A DNA stretch of 64,000 nt from NCBI RefSeq assembly GCF_035658495.1, contig NZ_CP141944.1, positions 3,261,001-3,325,000 of the forward strand. The letters run 5' to 3'. A program made the translations under genes and the position numbers. Positions 10,010 through 17,938 of this stretch are shown in pieces (the stretch's first letter is position 1; the number at the start of each line of letters is the position of its first letter). The stretch is from Novosphingobium sp. RL4. Lineage in GTDB: Bacteria > Pseudomonadota > Alphaproteobacteria > Sphingomonadales > Sphingomonadaceae. Under the pieces are notes generated by a model. The model saw only the letters and a program-made list of their open reading frames with translations. It searched no databases and had not been told where the DNA came from.

Positions 10010-11020
10010 TCAGGATTCCAGCCATGGGAAGACAGGCAGATTTTTCGCCTTCAACCATTCCGGATTGTACAGCGAGGAAAGGTAGCGGAAGCCGGTGTCG
10101 CATAGAATTGTGGCGACCCGGGCATCGGCCTTGCCTTCGGCCACCAGCTTGCGGCCGAGCGCCACGGCGCCCGCCACGTTGATGCCCGAGGACAGGCCCA
10201 GGCAAAGGCCTTCCTCCGACAGCAGGCGACGGACCCATTCCAGCCCTTCCTCATCCGAGATGCGGAACTGGGCATCGATCGGCGCGCCTTCGAGGTTGGC
10301 GGTAATGCGCCCCTGTCCGATACCTTCGGCAACGGAGGAACCCTCCGCCTTGAGTTCGCCGTTCGCGTAATAGTTGTAGAGCGCGGCGCCGTGCGGATCG
10401 GTGAGCGCGATGGTGATCGCATCGTCGAACGCCTTGAGGCCCAGCCCCGTCCCGGCAATCGTGCCGCCCGTCCCTGCCGCGCATGTGAAGCCATCGATGC
10501 GGCCGTCCATCTGTTCCCAGATTTCGGGTGCCGTGCTTTCGATATGAGCCTTGCGGTTGGCGATATTGTCGAACTGGTTGGCCCAGATCGCGCCCGGAGT
10601 CTCTTCTGCCAGGCGGCGCGAGGTGTGGACGAAATGCCCGGGGTTCGAGAAAGGCGCAGCAGGAACGAGGACGAGTTCGGCGCCAAGCGCACGCAGAGTG
10701 TCCATCTTCTCGCGCGACTGGGTCTCGGGCATGACGATGATCGTCTTGTAGCCCAGCGCATTGGCGACGAGCGCGATGCCGATGCCGGTATTGCCAGCCG
10801 TCCCCTCGACGATGGTGCCGCCGGGCTGGAGCAGCCCCTTCGCCTCAGCGTCGCGCACGATCCAGAGGGCCGCGCGGTCCTTCACCGATGCGCCGGGATT
10901 TGCGAATTCGCACTTGCCCCAGATCTCGCAACCAGCCGCTTCGCTGGGGCCCTTGAGCAGGACGAGCGGGGTGTTGCCGATGAGGTCGAGAGTGGAGCGC
11001 TGGGAGATGGGTGCAGTCAT
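10010..11020 (-). CDS. cysK: Cysteine synthase family PLP enzyme (CysK-like)
   Basis: The predicted reaction is O-acetylserine plus sulfide giving cysteine, with a PLP cofactor, in the cytoplasm. The PLP lysine is K47 in NPGASVKDRAA. The substrate loop EGTAGNTGIG (72-81) and the phosphate loop GTGGT are also present. The chain has 336 residues with no CBS domain, so it is not a cystathionine beta-synthase of the long type. Cysteine synthase-like enzymes with other nucleophiles share these motifs, so the exact acceptor is inferred. Confidence 0.85.
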   Translation of the reverse strand: MTAPISQRSTLDLIGNTPLVLLKGPSEAAGCEIWGKCEFANPGASVKDRAALWIVRDAEAKGLLQPGGTIVEGTAGNTGIGIALVANALGYKTIIVMPETQSREKMDTLRALGAELVLVPAAPFSNPGHFVHTSRRLAEETPGAIWANQFDNIANRKAHIESTAPEIWEQMDGRIDGFTCAAGTGGTIAGTGLGLKAFDDAITIALTDPHGAALYNYYANGELKAEGSSVAEGIGQGRITANLEGAPIDAQFRISDEEGLEWVRRLLSEEGLCLGLSSGINVAGAVALGRKLVAEGKADARVATILCDTGFRYLSSLYNPEWLKAKNLPVFPWLES

Positions 11021-11162
11021 GGCGGCACAGGTAGGAAGTCAGGCGGAAAGGCGCAAATGATTTGCAGAGTTTTTTGAAGGCACCATCCGACTTGTGCGAA
11101 TGGATCCTGGCTCCGGCCTGCGGCGGAATGCAGACGCCCCCACCTCGGCCTCTCGTCGCTCA

Positions 11163-11203
11163 GGACGGCCGGACGGTCTTTTCACCTGACCGTCAGGCCG
11201 TCC
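11163..11203 (-). terminator. Stem-loop after the ferredoxin gene
   Basis: A 16-base stem (11163-11178 with 11188-11203, one mismatch) lies seven bases beyond the ferredoxin stop. There is no T-run, so it may only stabilise the 3' end rather than terminate on its own. It also lies upstream of the cysK-like gene. Confidence 0.45.
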
Positions 11204-11209
11204 GAAAGA

Positions 11210-11527
11210 TCAATCTTCCTGCGCGATCGTGACCTTGCAGCCTTCGAGCGCCGCGGTGACCGGAACCTGGCAGGAAAGGCGCGAGAATTCGTTGCGATGG
11301 TCGGAACTGTCGAGCAGGTCGTTCTCGTCCTCGCTCATCGCGGGCAGCTTGTCCGCGAAGGCCGGGTCGATGTGGACATGGCAGGTTGCGCAGGAGCAGC
11401 AGCCACCGCAGAGAGCCAGCAACTCGTCGAAGCCGCTGTCGCGGATCGTTTCCATCAGGGTGCGGCCTTCGAGGGCCTCGACGGTGGATTCTTCGCCCGA
11501 TTGATTGATGACGATGATCTGCGGCAT
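11210..11527 (-). CDS. [2Fe-2S] adrenodoxin-type ferredoxin
   Basis: This is a small electron carrier, probably for a cytochrome P450, a ring hydroxylase or Fe-S assembly. The 105-residue start [10 protein letters not shown] matches the family; longer upstream options add unrelated sequence. The expected cluster ligands C40, C46, C49 and C86 are present (spacing CX5CX2C...C). Two further cysteines, C43 and C44, lie inside the first loop, where Ser/Ala/Gly are usual, and a further one is at C97. No partner reductase is adjacent. Confidence 0.88.
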   Translation of the reverse strand: MPQIIVINQSGEESTVEALEGRTLMETIRDSGFDELLALCGGCCSCATCHVHIDPAFADKLPAMSEDENDLLDSSDHRNEFSRLSCQVPVTAALEGCKVTIAQED

Positions 11528-11633
11528 TCTCGTCGATCCTCTTTCTGATACTGCATGTATCATAACATGCTTGTTTCGGCCTTTGCGGCCGGCTGCTAAT
11601 GACTGCAACCCCCTTTTGCAAGGTAATCGAATA

Positions 11634-12251
11634 ATGGGCTTGAGCGCAGGCGCACTGAAACTGGGACTGGATGCGATTGCTGCCAAGGAACCTGCCATCG
11701 CTCGTGCGCTGGATGTCGCCGGCTACCCCGAACCCCGCATCCGCGCGACCGGATATGCCACCCTGCTGCGGACCATCGTCGGCCAGCAAGTGTCGGTTGC
11801 GGCGGCGGCATCGGTATGGAACCGGCTGGAAGCGCTGCTGGGCGAAGGCATTGCGCCCGAAGTCCTGCTCGCCGCCGAATTCGACGCCTTGCGGGCCTGC
11901 GGGCTCTCACGCCAGAAGCAGGGATATGCACGCAGCCTTTGCGAACTCGTTGTGGCGGGCACGCTCGATTTCGAAAATCTGCCGGAAGACGACGACGAGG
12001 CCATAGACCAACTGGTGCGGATCAAGGGGATCGGACGATGGTCCGCCGAAATCTACCTGCTGTTCGCGGAAGGGCGGCCGGACATCTGGCCTGCCGGTGA
12101 TCTCGCGGTTCAGGCGGGGCTGCACAAAATCCTCACCCTGGAGGCCAGGCCCAGCGAAAAGCAGACGCGCCAGATCGCCGAAAGCTGGCGGCCGCACCGA
12201 GGTGCGGCGGCGATCTTCACCTGGCACTGCTACAACAACCCGGCTCTCTAG
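11634..12251 (+). CDS. DNA-3-methyladenine glycosylase II (AlkA family)
   Basis: The protein excises alkylated bases in base-excision repair. The HhH-GPD fold is visible: helix-hairpin-helix [13 protein letters not shown] at about 128-139 and the catalytic aspartate D156 in PAGDLAVQ. It has 205 residues and lacks the extra N-terminal domain of E. coli AlkA, as is common in bacterial short forms. The start [10 protein letters not shown] is chosen over upstream in-frame codons that add unrelated sequence. It is divergent from the ferredoxin gene and converges on the acyltransferase gene. Confidence 0.88.
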   Translation: MGLSAGALKLGLDAIAAKEPAIARALDVAGYPEPRIRATGYATLLRTIVGQQVSVAAAASVWNRLEALLGEGIAPEVLLAAEFDALRACGLSRQKQGYARSLCELVVAGTLDFENLPEDDDEAIDQLVRIKGIGRWSAEIYLLFAEGRPDIWPAGDLAVQAGLHKILTLEARPSEKQTRQIAESWRPHRGAAAIFTWHCYNNPAL

Positions 12252-12260
12252 GCACGCCGC

Positions 12261-13376
12261 CTAGGCCGGGATGGTAACAACCGGCGCAGAGGCACGGGGA
12301 AAGCGCTCCTCCATCCAGCGCCGCAACTTTGGCGACTGGCGCTCGGTAAGGATCGAGATGGCCGCACAAGTGAGCACGATCAGCCCGACAAGTGCGGCGA
12401 ACACCGGAAAACTGCGCCCGGCCTCGATGCCCCATGACCGCAAAAGCTGAATCAGCGGCCAGTGGAACAGGTAGAGGGTGAATGAAAAACCGGCGAGCGT
12501 CTTCGCGGCCGTTTCCAGCCGCATGACCGGTTTCGCCAGCCGGTTCGCGAGCGGGCGCACACCGGCAAGCGCGGTGGTCATGACCACGCCCATGAACAGG
12601 TCCGACAGCGCCCACTGCGACCATTCGGCGTCCCCCGGCCACCACGCCTTCAGCAGCGGATTGAGCGTCTCCCGGTCTATCTCGAACAAGGCCAGCGCCA
12701 TCCAGACCGCCGCGACCAGAAGAAACGGAGCCGCCGCCAGCGGGAGACGCCGCGCGGCAGGCGTGTGTGTGAGCGCGACACCGAAGAGCCAGACCGGCAT
12801 CAGGAGCAGGATCGCCCCGCCAGCCGCCGCACAGCCGACGATCACGGCAATCACGCGCAACCAGCCGCGCAGGAACGCCGCCAACGCGAAGATCGCATAA
12901 TACCAGACCTCGTAGCAGAGCGACCAGTAAGGCGGATTCCAGACCGGCCCCGCCACGCCGGGCCAGGCGCTGATGAAGGTCAGCGGCGCCAGCAACTGCC
13001 TGGTCACTGCCAGCGCGTCTTCCGGGCTGTTGTCCATCCGTACCGGGCTCGGCCCGGCCAGCAGATATGCCGCAAGCGTGCTGAAGATCAGCGACGGGAT
13101 CGCAACCGGCAGGATGCGCGAGATTCGCGCCACCGCGTAGCGCGGCAGGTTCGAGCGACCGCCGAGCACGGAAGTACTGATGACGAGGCCGGACAACACG
13201 AAGAACACGATCACGCAGTAATGCTGCATCCGCACGCCGAACGGGAACCAGCCGTGATAGAGCCCCAGTTGCACCGCATGTCCCACCGCGACCAGCAGTG
13301 CCGCGCCGAAACGCACGAAATCCAGCACGACCGAAAGCGGCCGTGTCAGGAAGCGTTCGTCGGACACCGGCGACAT
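12261..13376 (-). CDS. Acyltransferase family 3 membrane protein
   Basis: This is a polytopic inner-membrane O-acyltransferase of the family that acetylates polysaccharides, lipids or antibiotics. The first segment has FVRFGAALLVAVGHA with the family's conserved His. Further features are FFVLSGLVIS, RYAVARISRILPV, and about ten hydrophobic segments in 371 residues. The substrate cannot be told: no glycan cluster is adjacent. Its stop faces the alkA-type gene 10 bases away. Confidence 0.85.
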   Translation of the reverse strand: MSPVSDERFLTRPLSVVLDFVRFGAALLVAVGHAVQLGLYHGWFPFGVRMQHYCVIVFFVLSGLVISTSVLGGRSNLPRYAVARISRILPVAIPSLIFSTLAAYLLAGPSPVRMDNSPEDALAVTRQLLAPLTFISAWPGVAGPVWNPPYWSLCYEVWYYAIFALAAFLRGWLRVIAVIVGCAAAGGAILLLMPVWLFGVALTHTPAARRLPLAAAPFLLVAAVWMALALFEIDRETLNPLLKAWWPGDAEWSQWALSDLFMGVVMTTALAGVRPLANRLAKPVMRLETAAKTLAGFSFTLYLFHWPLIQLLRSWGIEAGRSFPVFAALVGLIVLTCAAISILTERQSPKLRRWMEERFPRASAPVVTIPA

Positions 13377-13389
13377 CCGCCCCGACCGT

Positions 13390-13689
13390 TCAGGCGTCGG
13401 GGGCGGCAGCGTCGATAAAGCGCGCCAGTTCCACGTCGCGGCGGCTCAGGCCCGCGGCATCGTGCGTGGTCAGCGTGATCTCGACGCGGTTGTAGACATT
13501 GAACCACTCGGGGTGGTGATCGGCCTTGTCCGCCTGGATCGCCACGCGGGTCATGAAGCCGAAAGCCTCGTTGAAGTCGGCGAATTTCAGCTTGCGCACG
13601 ATGGCAAGACCGTCCTCGCGCAAGTGCCAGGCGGGCAATCCGGCCAGCGCTTCGCGCAGTTCGGTATCGGTGAGGCGGGCAATCGACAT
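13390..13689 (-). CDS. phhB: Pterin-4a-carbinolamine dehydratase
   Basis: This enzyme recycles the tetrahydropterin of aromatic amino acid hydroxylases by dehydrating 4a-hydroxytetrahydropterin. The 99-residue chain carries the signature DHHPEW (residues 57-62), with [18 protein letters not shown], which holds the catalytic histidines. I chose ATG 13687-13689 because GGAG lies nine bases before it. An in-frame ATG five codons upstream lacks such a site. It lies 13 bases before the acyltransferase gene on the same strand, but a functional link is not apparent. Confidence 0.9.
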   Translation of the reverse strand: MSIARLTDTELREALAGLPAWHLREDGLAIVRKLKFADFNEAFGFMTRVAIQADKADHHPEWFNVYNRVEITLTTHDAAGLSRRDVELARFIDAAAPDA

Positions 13690-13778
13690 GATGAAAGGCT
13701 CCATCGGCGGCAACTCGGCCCTGAAAAGAGCCTTGACCAACTTGGCACTGGAGGGCCTTTCCACTATCGCGTCAGCCC

Positions 13779-14387
13779 ATGCAAGGGGCCTCCATCGCGA
13801 TCGACGATCTCGCCTGCCGTCGCGGCGACAGGCTGCTGTTTCGCGGCGTCTCCTTGCGGCTTGAGGACGGCGAGGCGCTTCAGGTGACCGGCAGCAACGG
13901 CATCGGCAAATCAAGCCTCCTGCGCATCGTTGCGGGTCTGGCGCCGGCTTATGCCGGACGAGTGGCAACCAGCGGCGCGATCGGCCTGGTGGACGAACGC
14001 CCGGCGCTGGATCCCGGCCAGACCCTTGGCGCGGCGCTCGCATTCTGGCGGCGGATCGACGCCAGCCCCGATGATGGCAACCGGCCGGGCGGGGCGCATG
14101 CCGATCATCTCACCCGCCTCGGCCTCGCGGGGCTTCTCGACGTTCCGGTGCGCTATCTCTCCACCGGGCAGAAGAAGCGCGCCGCCCTGGTCCGGCTGCT
14201 CGGACAGAAGGCTGCGATCTGGCTGCTCGACGAGCCGCTCAACGGGCTGGACACCCATGCCGCGGCGCTCACCGAAACGCTCGCCGCCGAGCATTGCGCG
14301 GCCGGCGGGATCGCGGTGATCGCCTCGCACCAGCCTTTCGCGCTGCCGGGAATGCGCGGTCTGGCGCTGGCGGAGTACGCTGCATGA
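13779..14387 (+). CDS. ccmA: Haem exporter ATP-binding protein CcmA
   Basis: This is the ABC ATPase of the CcmABCD complex, which releases haem-bound CcmE for cytochrome c maturation at the inner membrane. It shows Walker [10 protein letters not shown] (38-46), signature LSTGQKKR (127-134) and Walker B IWLLDEP (147-153). The 202-residue length and the following ccmB, overlapped by four bases, make the assignment firm. ccmC and later genes are not adjacent; they must be elsewhere. Confidence 0.94.
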   Translation: MQGASIAIDDLACRRGDRLLFRGVSLRLEDGEALQVTGSNGIGKSSLLRIVAGLAPAYAGRVATSGAIGLVDERPALDPGQTLGAALAFWRRIDASPDDGNRPGGAHADHLTRLGLAGLLDVPVRYLSTGQKKRAALVRLLGQKAAIWLLDEPLNGLDTHAAALTETLAAEHCAAGGIAVIASHQPFALPGMRGLALAEYAA

Positions 14388-15043
14388 CCGGGCGTTTCTG
14401 GTCCCTGCTGCGGCGCGACCTTGCCCGTCTGCTGCTGGGCGGACGCGGCGGCGGGGCGCTGCTGCCGGTGCTGTTCTTTCTCTCGGTCGCCATGCTCTAT
14501 CCCTTCGCCGTCGGCCCCGACGCGCCGCTGCTGGCGCGGACCGGGGGCGGGGTGATCTGGGTGGCGGCGCTGCTCGCCGCGATCCTGCCGCTTGACCGGC
14601 TGGTAGAGCCGGACATCGAGATGGGCCTATTCGACCAATGGGCCCTGCGCGGGATTTCGGAGGAACTGGTGATCGCGGTGCGGGTGCTCGCTCACTGGCT
14701 GAGCTTCGGCCCCCCGCTCATGCTCGCCGCCCTGCCTGCCGGGGCTTTGCTGGGGCTGGAGCGGCATACCCTGCTGCTCGTCGAGATCGGCCTGCTGGCC
14801 GGAACCCCCGGCCTTGCGGCGCTGGGCGTCACCGTCGCAGCCCTGACGGCAGGGCTGCGCGGCGGTGCAGCGCTGGGCGGGTTGCTGGTCATCCCGATGG
14901 CCGTTCCGGTGCTGATCTTCGGCGCAGGAAGCCTCGGGACGGGCGGAGAAAGCGGCCTCGCGCTCACGGCGGCGGCCAGCCTCGTCCTGCTCGCCATCGC
15001 CCCCTTCGCAGGCGGCGCGGCCGTGCGGGCGGCGCGGGGCTGA
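14384..15043 (+). CDS. ccmB: Haem exporter membrane protein CcmB
   Basis: CcmB is the membrane partner of CcmA in cytochrome c maturation. The 219-residue start [14 protein letters not shown] overlaps the ccmA stop (ATGA), and an upstream in-frame start would lie inside ccmA. Six hydrophobic segments and the family stretch LPLDRLVEPDIEMGLFDQWAL are seen. The end is very Ala/Gly/Leu-rich (AIAPFAGGAAVRAARG). Confidence 0.93.
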   Translation: MTGRFWSLLRRDLARLLLGGRGGGALLPVLFFLSVAMLYPFAVGPDAPLLARTGGGVIWVAALLAAILPLDRLVEPDIEMGLFDQWALRGISEELVIAVRVLAHWLSFGPPLMLAALPAGALLGLERHTLLLVEIGLLAGTPGLAALGVTVAALTAGLRGGAALGGLLVIPMAVPVLIFGAGSLGTGGESGLALTAAASLVLLAIAPFAGGAAVRAARG

Positions 15044-15143
15044 ACCGGCCGGTTTCATCGCCACGGCGGTTGGCGCCGCGCTCTCACCCCCCGCATAGTG
15101 CCGCCCCGATCCGGCAAGAACCGGGCGCTGGGGAGAAAAGCCG

Positions 15144-16310
15144 ATGGAACGCATGGTTCAGGGGGGGATCCAGGGATACAGGGACCTGATCGACCGGGCC
15201 CGAACGGAAACCGGCCTTGACGATTTCGGTGACGACGGATTTCGCGAAGGCCTTGAAATTCTTGTCGATTCCTTAAACCGCGAAGCGCAGCTGAATGCCT
15301 TGGGCGCCAGCGCTCTTGCCGAGCGGATCGTCCTTCACCTCAAGCAGCGGCTGGAAATCGAGGACTGGTATCGCCGCCATCCCGAGATCGAGGACGAGGA
15401 AATCCGCGCACCGCTGTTCGGGGTGAGCCTGCCGCGCACCGGCTCCTCGGCGCTGTCCTACCTGCTCTCCAGCGACCCGGCGATCCGCTACCTGCGCGTC
15501 TGGGAAAGCAGCCGCCCCTGCCCGCCGCCCGGCACCGTCGAAGGCCCCGATCCGCGCCGCGGCGTCTCCGCCAGCACCGCCGACGAAAACCTCAAGGGCG
15601 GCACCCGTACCCCCAGCGGGATCGATGGCGCCATGGAGTGCCAGGACCTCATGGCGCTCGATTTCAAGAGCCAGATCTTCCAGGCATTTGCCCGGATTCC
15701 CCGCTATTCCGACTGGCTGATGCAGGCCGACCTGAACGGCACCTACGCCTACCACAAACGCACCTTGAAACTGCTCCAGTGGCGCCAGCCCACCCGTCCC
15801 TGGCGGCTCAAGGCCCCTACGCACATGCTCTATCTGGATGCGCTGGTTTCGGCCTATCCGGATGCCCGCTTCGTCATGACGCATCGCGATCCGAGCGAGG
15901 TGATCCTCTCGGTGGCCACCGTCTATGCCGACATCATCGGCAAGTTCAGCGACACGCTCGACCATGGCTATCTCGGCGAGCTCAACCTGCGGTGCTGGTC
16001 AGAGGCGATGCGGCGCGCGATCGCCTTTCGCGATGCCGGAGGGGACCATCGGTTCCACGATATCCATTTCCGCGCGATGCTCCGCGATCCGATCGGCGAG
16101 GTCCGCGGCCTTTACGACTGGCTGGGCGAGCCGGTCTCCCCCGAGTTCGCGCGGGCGATGGCCGTGTGGTGGACCTCGAACGAGAGCGGCGAGCGCATGG
16201 CCAAGCCCGATCCGGCGCTTTTCGGGCTCGAACCCGCCGCGATACGCGGACATTTCGGCGAATATCTCGCGCGGATGGAGCGCTGGGCCCCGTTCGACGA
16301 GGCGGCATGA
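15144..16310 (+). CDS. Sulfotransferase family protein
   Basis: The predicted reaction is transfer of sulfate from PAPS to an unknown hydroxyl or amine acceptor. The 5'-phosphosulfate loop LPRTGSSAL is at residues 96-104 and the 3'-phosphate motif RFVMTHRDPSEVILS around 242-256. The 388-residue chain belongs to the PF13469-like group found often in sphingomonads, whose substrates are mostly unknown. The start has GGGGAG upstream. The next gene follows closely and may be co-transcribed. Confidence 0.85.
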   Translation: MERMVQGGIQGYRDLIDRARTETGLDDFGDDGFREGLEILVDSLNREAQLNALGASALAERIVLHLKQRLEIEDWYRRHPEIEDEEIRAPLFGVSLPRTGSSALSYLLSSDPAIRYLRVWESSRPCPPPGTVEGPDPRRGVSASTADENLKGGTRTPSGIDGAMECQDLMALDFKSQIFQAFARIPRYSDWLMQADLNGTYAYHKRTLKLLQWRQPTRPWRLKAPTHMLYLDALVSAYPDARFVMTHRDPSEVILSVATVYADIIGKFSDTLDHGYLGELNLRCWSEAMRRAIAFRDAGGDHRFHDIHFRAMLRDPIGEVRGLYDWLGEPVSPEFARAMAVWWTSNESGERMAKPDPALFGLEPAAIRGHFGEYLARMERWAPFDEAA

Positions 16311-16360
16311 CGCATCTCAAACCACGGGCCCGACCAGGGGCCAAACCACAGGTGACAACA

Positions 16361-16984
16361 ATGAGCGAAGTAATCAGCGGCCCGGTGCAGTTCGACGCCG
16401 CCGCGCGTGAAGCGCAGACGATCCTCGGCGGGCCGCGCTACACGCCGCTGCGGCTCGATGAGGTGAGCCCCGAGGGGCAGGAGCAGGTCGACGCGATTCG
16501 CGCCGCCTTCCACATTCCCGAAAGCCGCCCCTTCCCCGATGTCAGCCTCATCACCCTGCGCCATCCCGGCATGTTCAAGGGGCAGATGGTCCTTGGCATC
16601 GAACTGGCAGCAAAGGGCACGATCCCCGGCCGCGAACGCGAACTGATGATCCTGCGCCTTGCCCTGCTGGCCCGCGCGCCGTTCGAATGGTGCGAACATG
16701 TGGATATCGGCAAGGCGTTCGGCATCGATGGCGAGGATATCGACCGGGTGATCGCCGGTTCCGCCGCTCCGGGGTGGAGCGAACACGAATCGGCCATGCT
16801 GCGCGCGGTGGAGGAACTCGTGGCTGACCACTGCGTCAGCGATTCGACCTGGGACGTGCTGGCCAAGACCTGGGACGAGATGCAGATGCTGGAGCTTCCG
16901 ATGCTGATCGGTGCCTATCTGATGACGGCGATGCAGCAGAATTCCCTGAAAATTCAGCCCAAGGGCGGTTTCGACTACCGCTAG
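16361..16984 (+). CDS. Carboxymuconolactone decarboxylase family protein
   Basis: This is an AhpD-fold all-helical protein of 207 residues. It has a single cysteine in FEWCEHVDIGKAFGI where peroxidase-type AhpD proteins have CXXC, so a thiol peroxidase role is unlikely. The real reaction is unknown. An alternative in-frame ATG at 16307 overlaps the stop of the sulfotransferase (ATGA) and would add 18 residues of low-complexity sequence. The annotated start has only a weak GGTG upstream. Pairing with a sulfotransferase hints at one pathway. Confidence 0.8.
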   Translation: MSEVISGPVQFDAAAREAQTILGGPRYTPLRLDEVSPEGQEQVDAIRAAFHIPESRPFPDVSLITLRHPGMFKGQMVLGIELAAKGTIPGRERELMILRLALLARAPFEWCEHVDIGKAFGIDGEDIDRVIAGSAAPGWSEHESAMLRAVEELVADHCVSDSTWDVLAKTWDEMQMLELPMLIGAYLMTAMQQNSLKIQPKGGFDYR

Positions 16985-16990
16985 AGGCGC

Positions 16991-17073
16991 GATTCGCAGG
17001 CGCCCTTGCCGAAGGCGGGCGCCTGCGGGTTCCCGATTCGGCGATTCGAATCGCTCCCGAATCACCCCGATTC
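16991..17073. repeat. Cluster of six GANTC methylation motifs
   Basis: GATTC or GAATC occurs at 16991, 17035, 17043, 17048, 17059 and 17069. The centre is the 14-base palindrome GCGATTCGAATCGC at 17041-17054. GANTC is the target of the cell-cycle methylase CcrM in alphaproteobacteria. A random stretch would hold about one per 256 bases. The role here is unknown. Confidence 0.6.
16996..17026 (+). terminator. Strong hairpin downstream of the carboxymuconolactone family gene
   Basis: A perfect 10-base stem (16996-17005 with 17017-17026) with an inner GCC/GGC pair starts 12 bases after the stop codon. It has no T-run, and the terminator at 17077-17107 follows. It probably protects the transcript end. 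Confidence 0.5.
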
Positions 17074-17076
17074 GCA

Positions 17077-17107
17077 GGCCGTCGTCCGAGCCGGACGGCG
17101 GCCTTTT
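17077..17107 (+). terminator. Rho-independent terminator
   Basis: A 12-base stem (17077-17088 with 17092-17103, one G-U pair) with a three-base loop is followed by TTTT. It ends transcription from the sulfotransferase/carboxymuconolactone pair. Confidence 0.75.
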
Positions 17108-17228
17108 CATGCGTGGAATATCACCCGTTTTTCTGCACGGCTCGTCGGCGGCGGCCGCGTGGACAGTCCTGTGGAAAATGCCGGTATATCCCCGGCAGAA
17201 CCGAGGGAAAACCTATGGATTTCAGGGT

Positions 17229-17280
17229 AAAAAATGGGCCGGGGCGGTTTCTCGCGCATGGCGTGAAATCGCCCCGGCCC
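17229..17280 (-). terminator. Rho-independent terminator reading leftward
   Basis: A 16-base GC-rich stem (17236-17251 with 17265-17280, one G-U pair) is followed, on the minus strand only, by six T at 17229-17234. No protein gene on the minus strand ends here, so it may close a small RNA that starts near the Fur box about 100 bases to the right. The remaining bases 17108-17228 and 17281-17340 hold no gene that I can support. Confidence 0.65.
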
Positions 17281-17365
17281 AGTCGACAGGAAGGGCAGGC
17301 AGGCGCCCCATGACAAGCGCCGGCCCTAGGTCCTTGGTGCAGGCTTGACGGGCAAGACAAGCTGC
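17235..17365 (-). ncRNA. Candidate Fur-controlled small RNA
   Basis: Speculative. The Fur box at 17375-17393 is nearly palindromic and could serve a leftward promoter as well as the rightward gene. A strong leftward terminator lies at 17229-17280 with no open gene between. The predicted transcript would be about 130 bases and has a pyrimidine-rich single-stranded stretch before the terminal hairpin. The -35/-10 elements are weak, and there is no expression evidence. Confidence 0.25.
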
Positions 17366-17374
17366 GTACACATA

Positions 17375-17393
17375 GCTAATGATAATCATTCGC
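17375..17393. promoter_or_regulatory. Fur box
   Basis: This 19-base site matches the classical Fur/iron box GATAATGATAATCATTATC at 16 of 19 positions, including the whole centre AATGATAATCATT. It lies 26 bases before the start of the gene at 17420, just downstream of a TTGACG -35-like element at 17345-17350. Binding of Fe-Fur would block transcription. Alphaproteobacteria can also use Mur or Irr at related sites. Confidence 0.75.
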
Positions 17394-17419
17394 AAATACA
17401 AGCCCATGGAGAACCAGGC

Positions 17420-17866
17420 ATGTATCAGTACGTCGATCGCCCCCTGAATTCGCTCGACGAGGGCTGCCGCTTCCTCGTCTGGTCCATGCGCGCCTGGGTC
17501 ACTACGCTGGGCCGCCGCCAGTGCCCGGCACAGGCTCTGGCCCCCGCTTTCGCCAAGTGGCGGATGATCGGCGGCCTCCAGCCCTTCCACCGCGCGATGC
17601 TGCTGTTCAACCGCGACGCGCTGGAAACCTTCGCGTTCTGCCCGATGGCCTGCAGCCACGTTTCCGAGCACGAGGCTGTGATCCTCGAACTCATCACCTC
17701 GCTGCGTGACCGGGGCGCCCAGCAAACCCGTGACACGCTGGAACTGGTGATTTCCGAGGACAGCGTGGGCGACATGCTGGAAACGCTCTCCAAGCTCGGC
17801 GCGGCGATGGCCATTGCCGGGATTTTCCCCGGCGAGACGATCGAGGCGAAGAACGTCCGCGACTGA
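17420..17866 (+). CDS. Iron-regulated conserved hypothetical protein
   Basis: Not recognised. This is a soluble, mostly helical protein of 148 residues with no signal peptide or membrane segment. Four cysteines are present, two in FCPMACSHVSEH, close to histidines, which could bind metal. The start is fixed by GGAG eight bases before ATG 17420; an upstream in-frame start would overlap the Fur box. Given the Fur box, expression is probably induced under iron limitation. It ends in a shared bidirectional terminator with the transporter gene. Confidence 0.75.
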   Translation: MYQYVDRPLNSLDEGCRFLVWSMRAWVTTLGRRQCPAQALAPAFAKWRMIGGLQPFHRAMLLFNRDALETFAFCPMACSHVSEHEAVILELITSLRDRGAQQTRDTLELVISEDSVGDMLETLSKLGAAMAIAGIFPGETIEAKNVRD

Positions 17867-17872
17867 AGATGC

Positions 17873-17900
17873 AAAACGGGGGGCACAAGGCCCCCCGCTT
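17873..17900. terminator. Bidirectional terminator between convergent genes
   Basis: The stem CGGGGGGC (17877-17884) pairs with GCCCCCCG (17890-17897) around a five-base loop. Leftward it is followed by four T (17873-17876), and rightward by a weak pyrimidine run. It separates the Fur-box gene from the hexuronate-type transporter gene. Confidence 0.7.
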
Positions 17901-17938
17901 CCTTCTCGCGATGACCGGCCTGTCAGGGCCTGCCCCCG

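Noticed and set aside
13779..15043. ccmAB considered as a generic two-component drug exporter
   Set aside because: The ccmA signature, the short ccmB length, the 4-base overlap and the EPDIEMGLFDQW stretch all fit the haem exporter family.
17107..17316. Small frames on both strands in the gap before the Fur-box gene
   Set aside because: They overlap the terminator hairpins, have no ribosome sites and no recognisable sequence.
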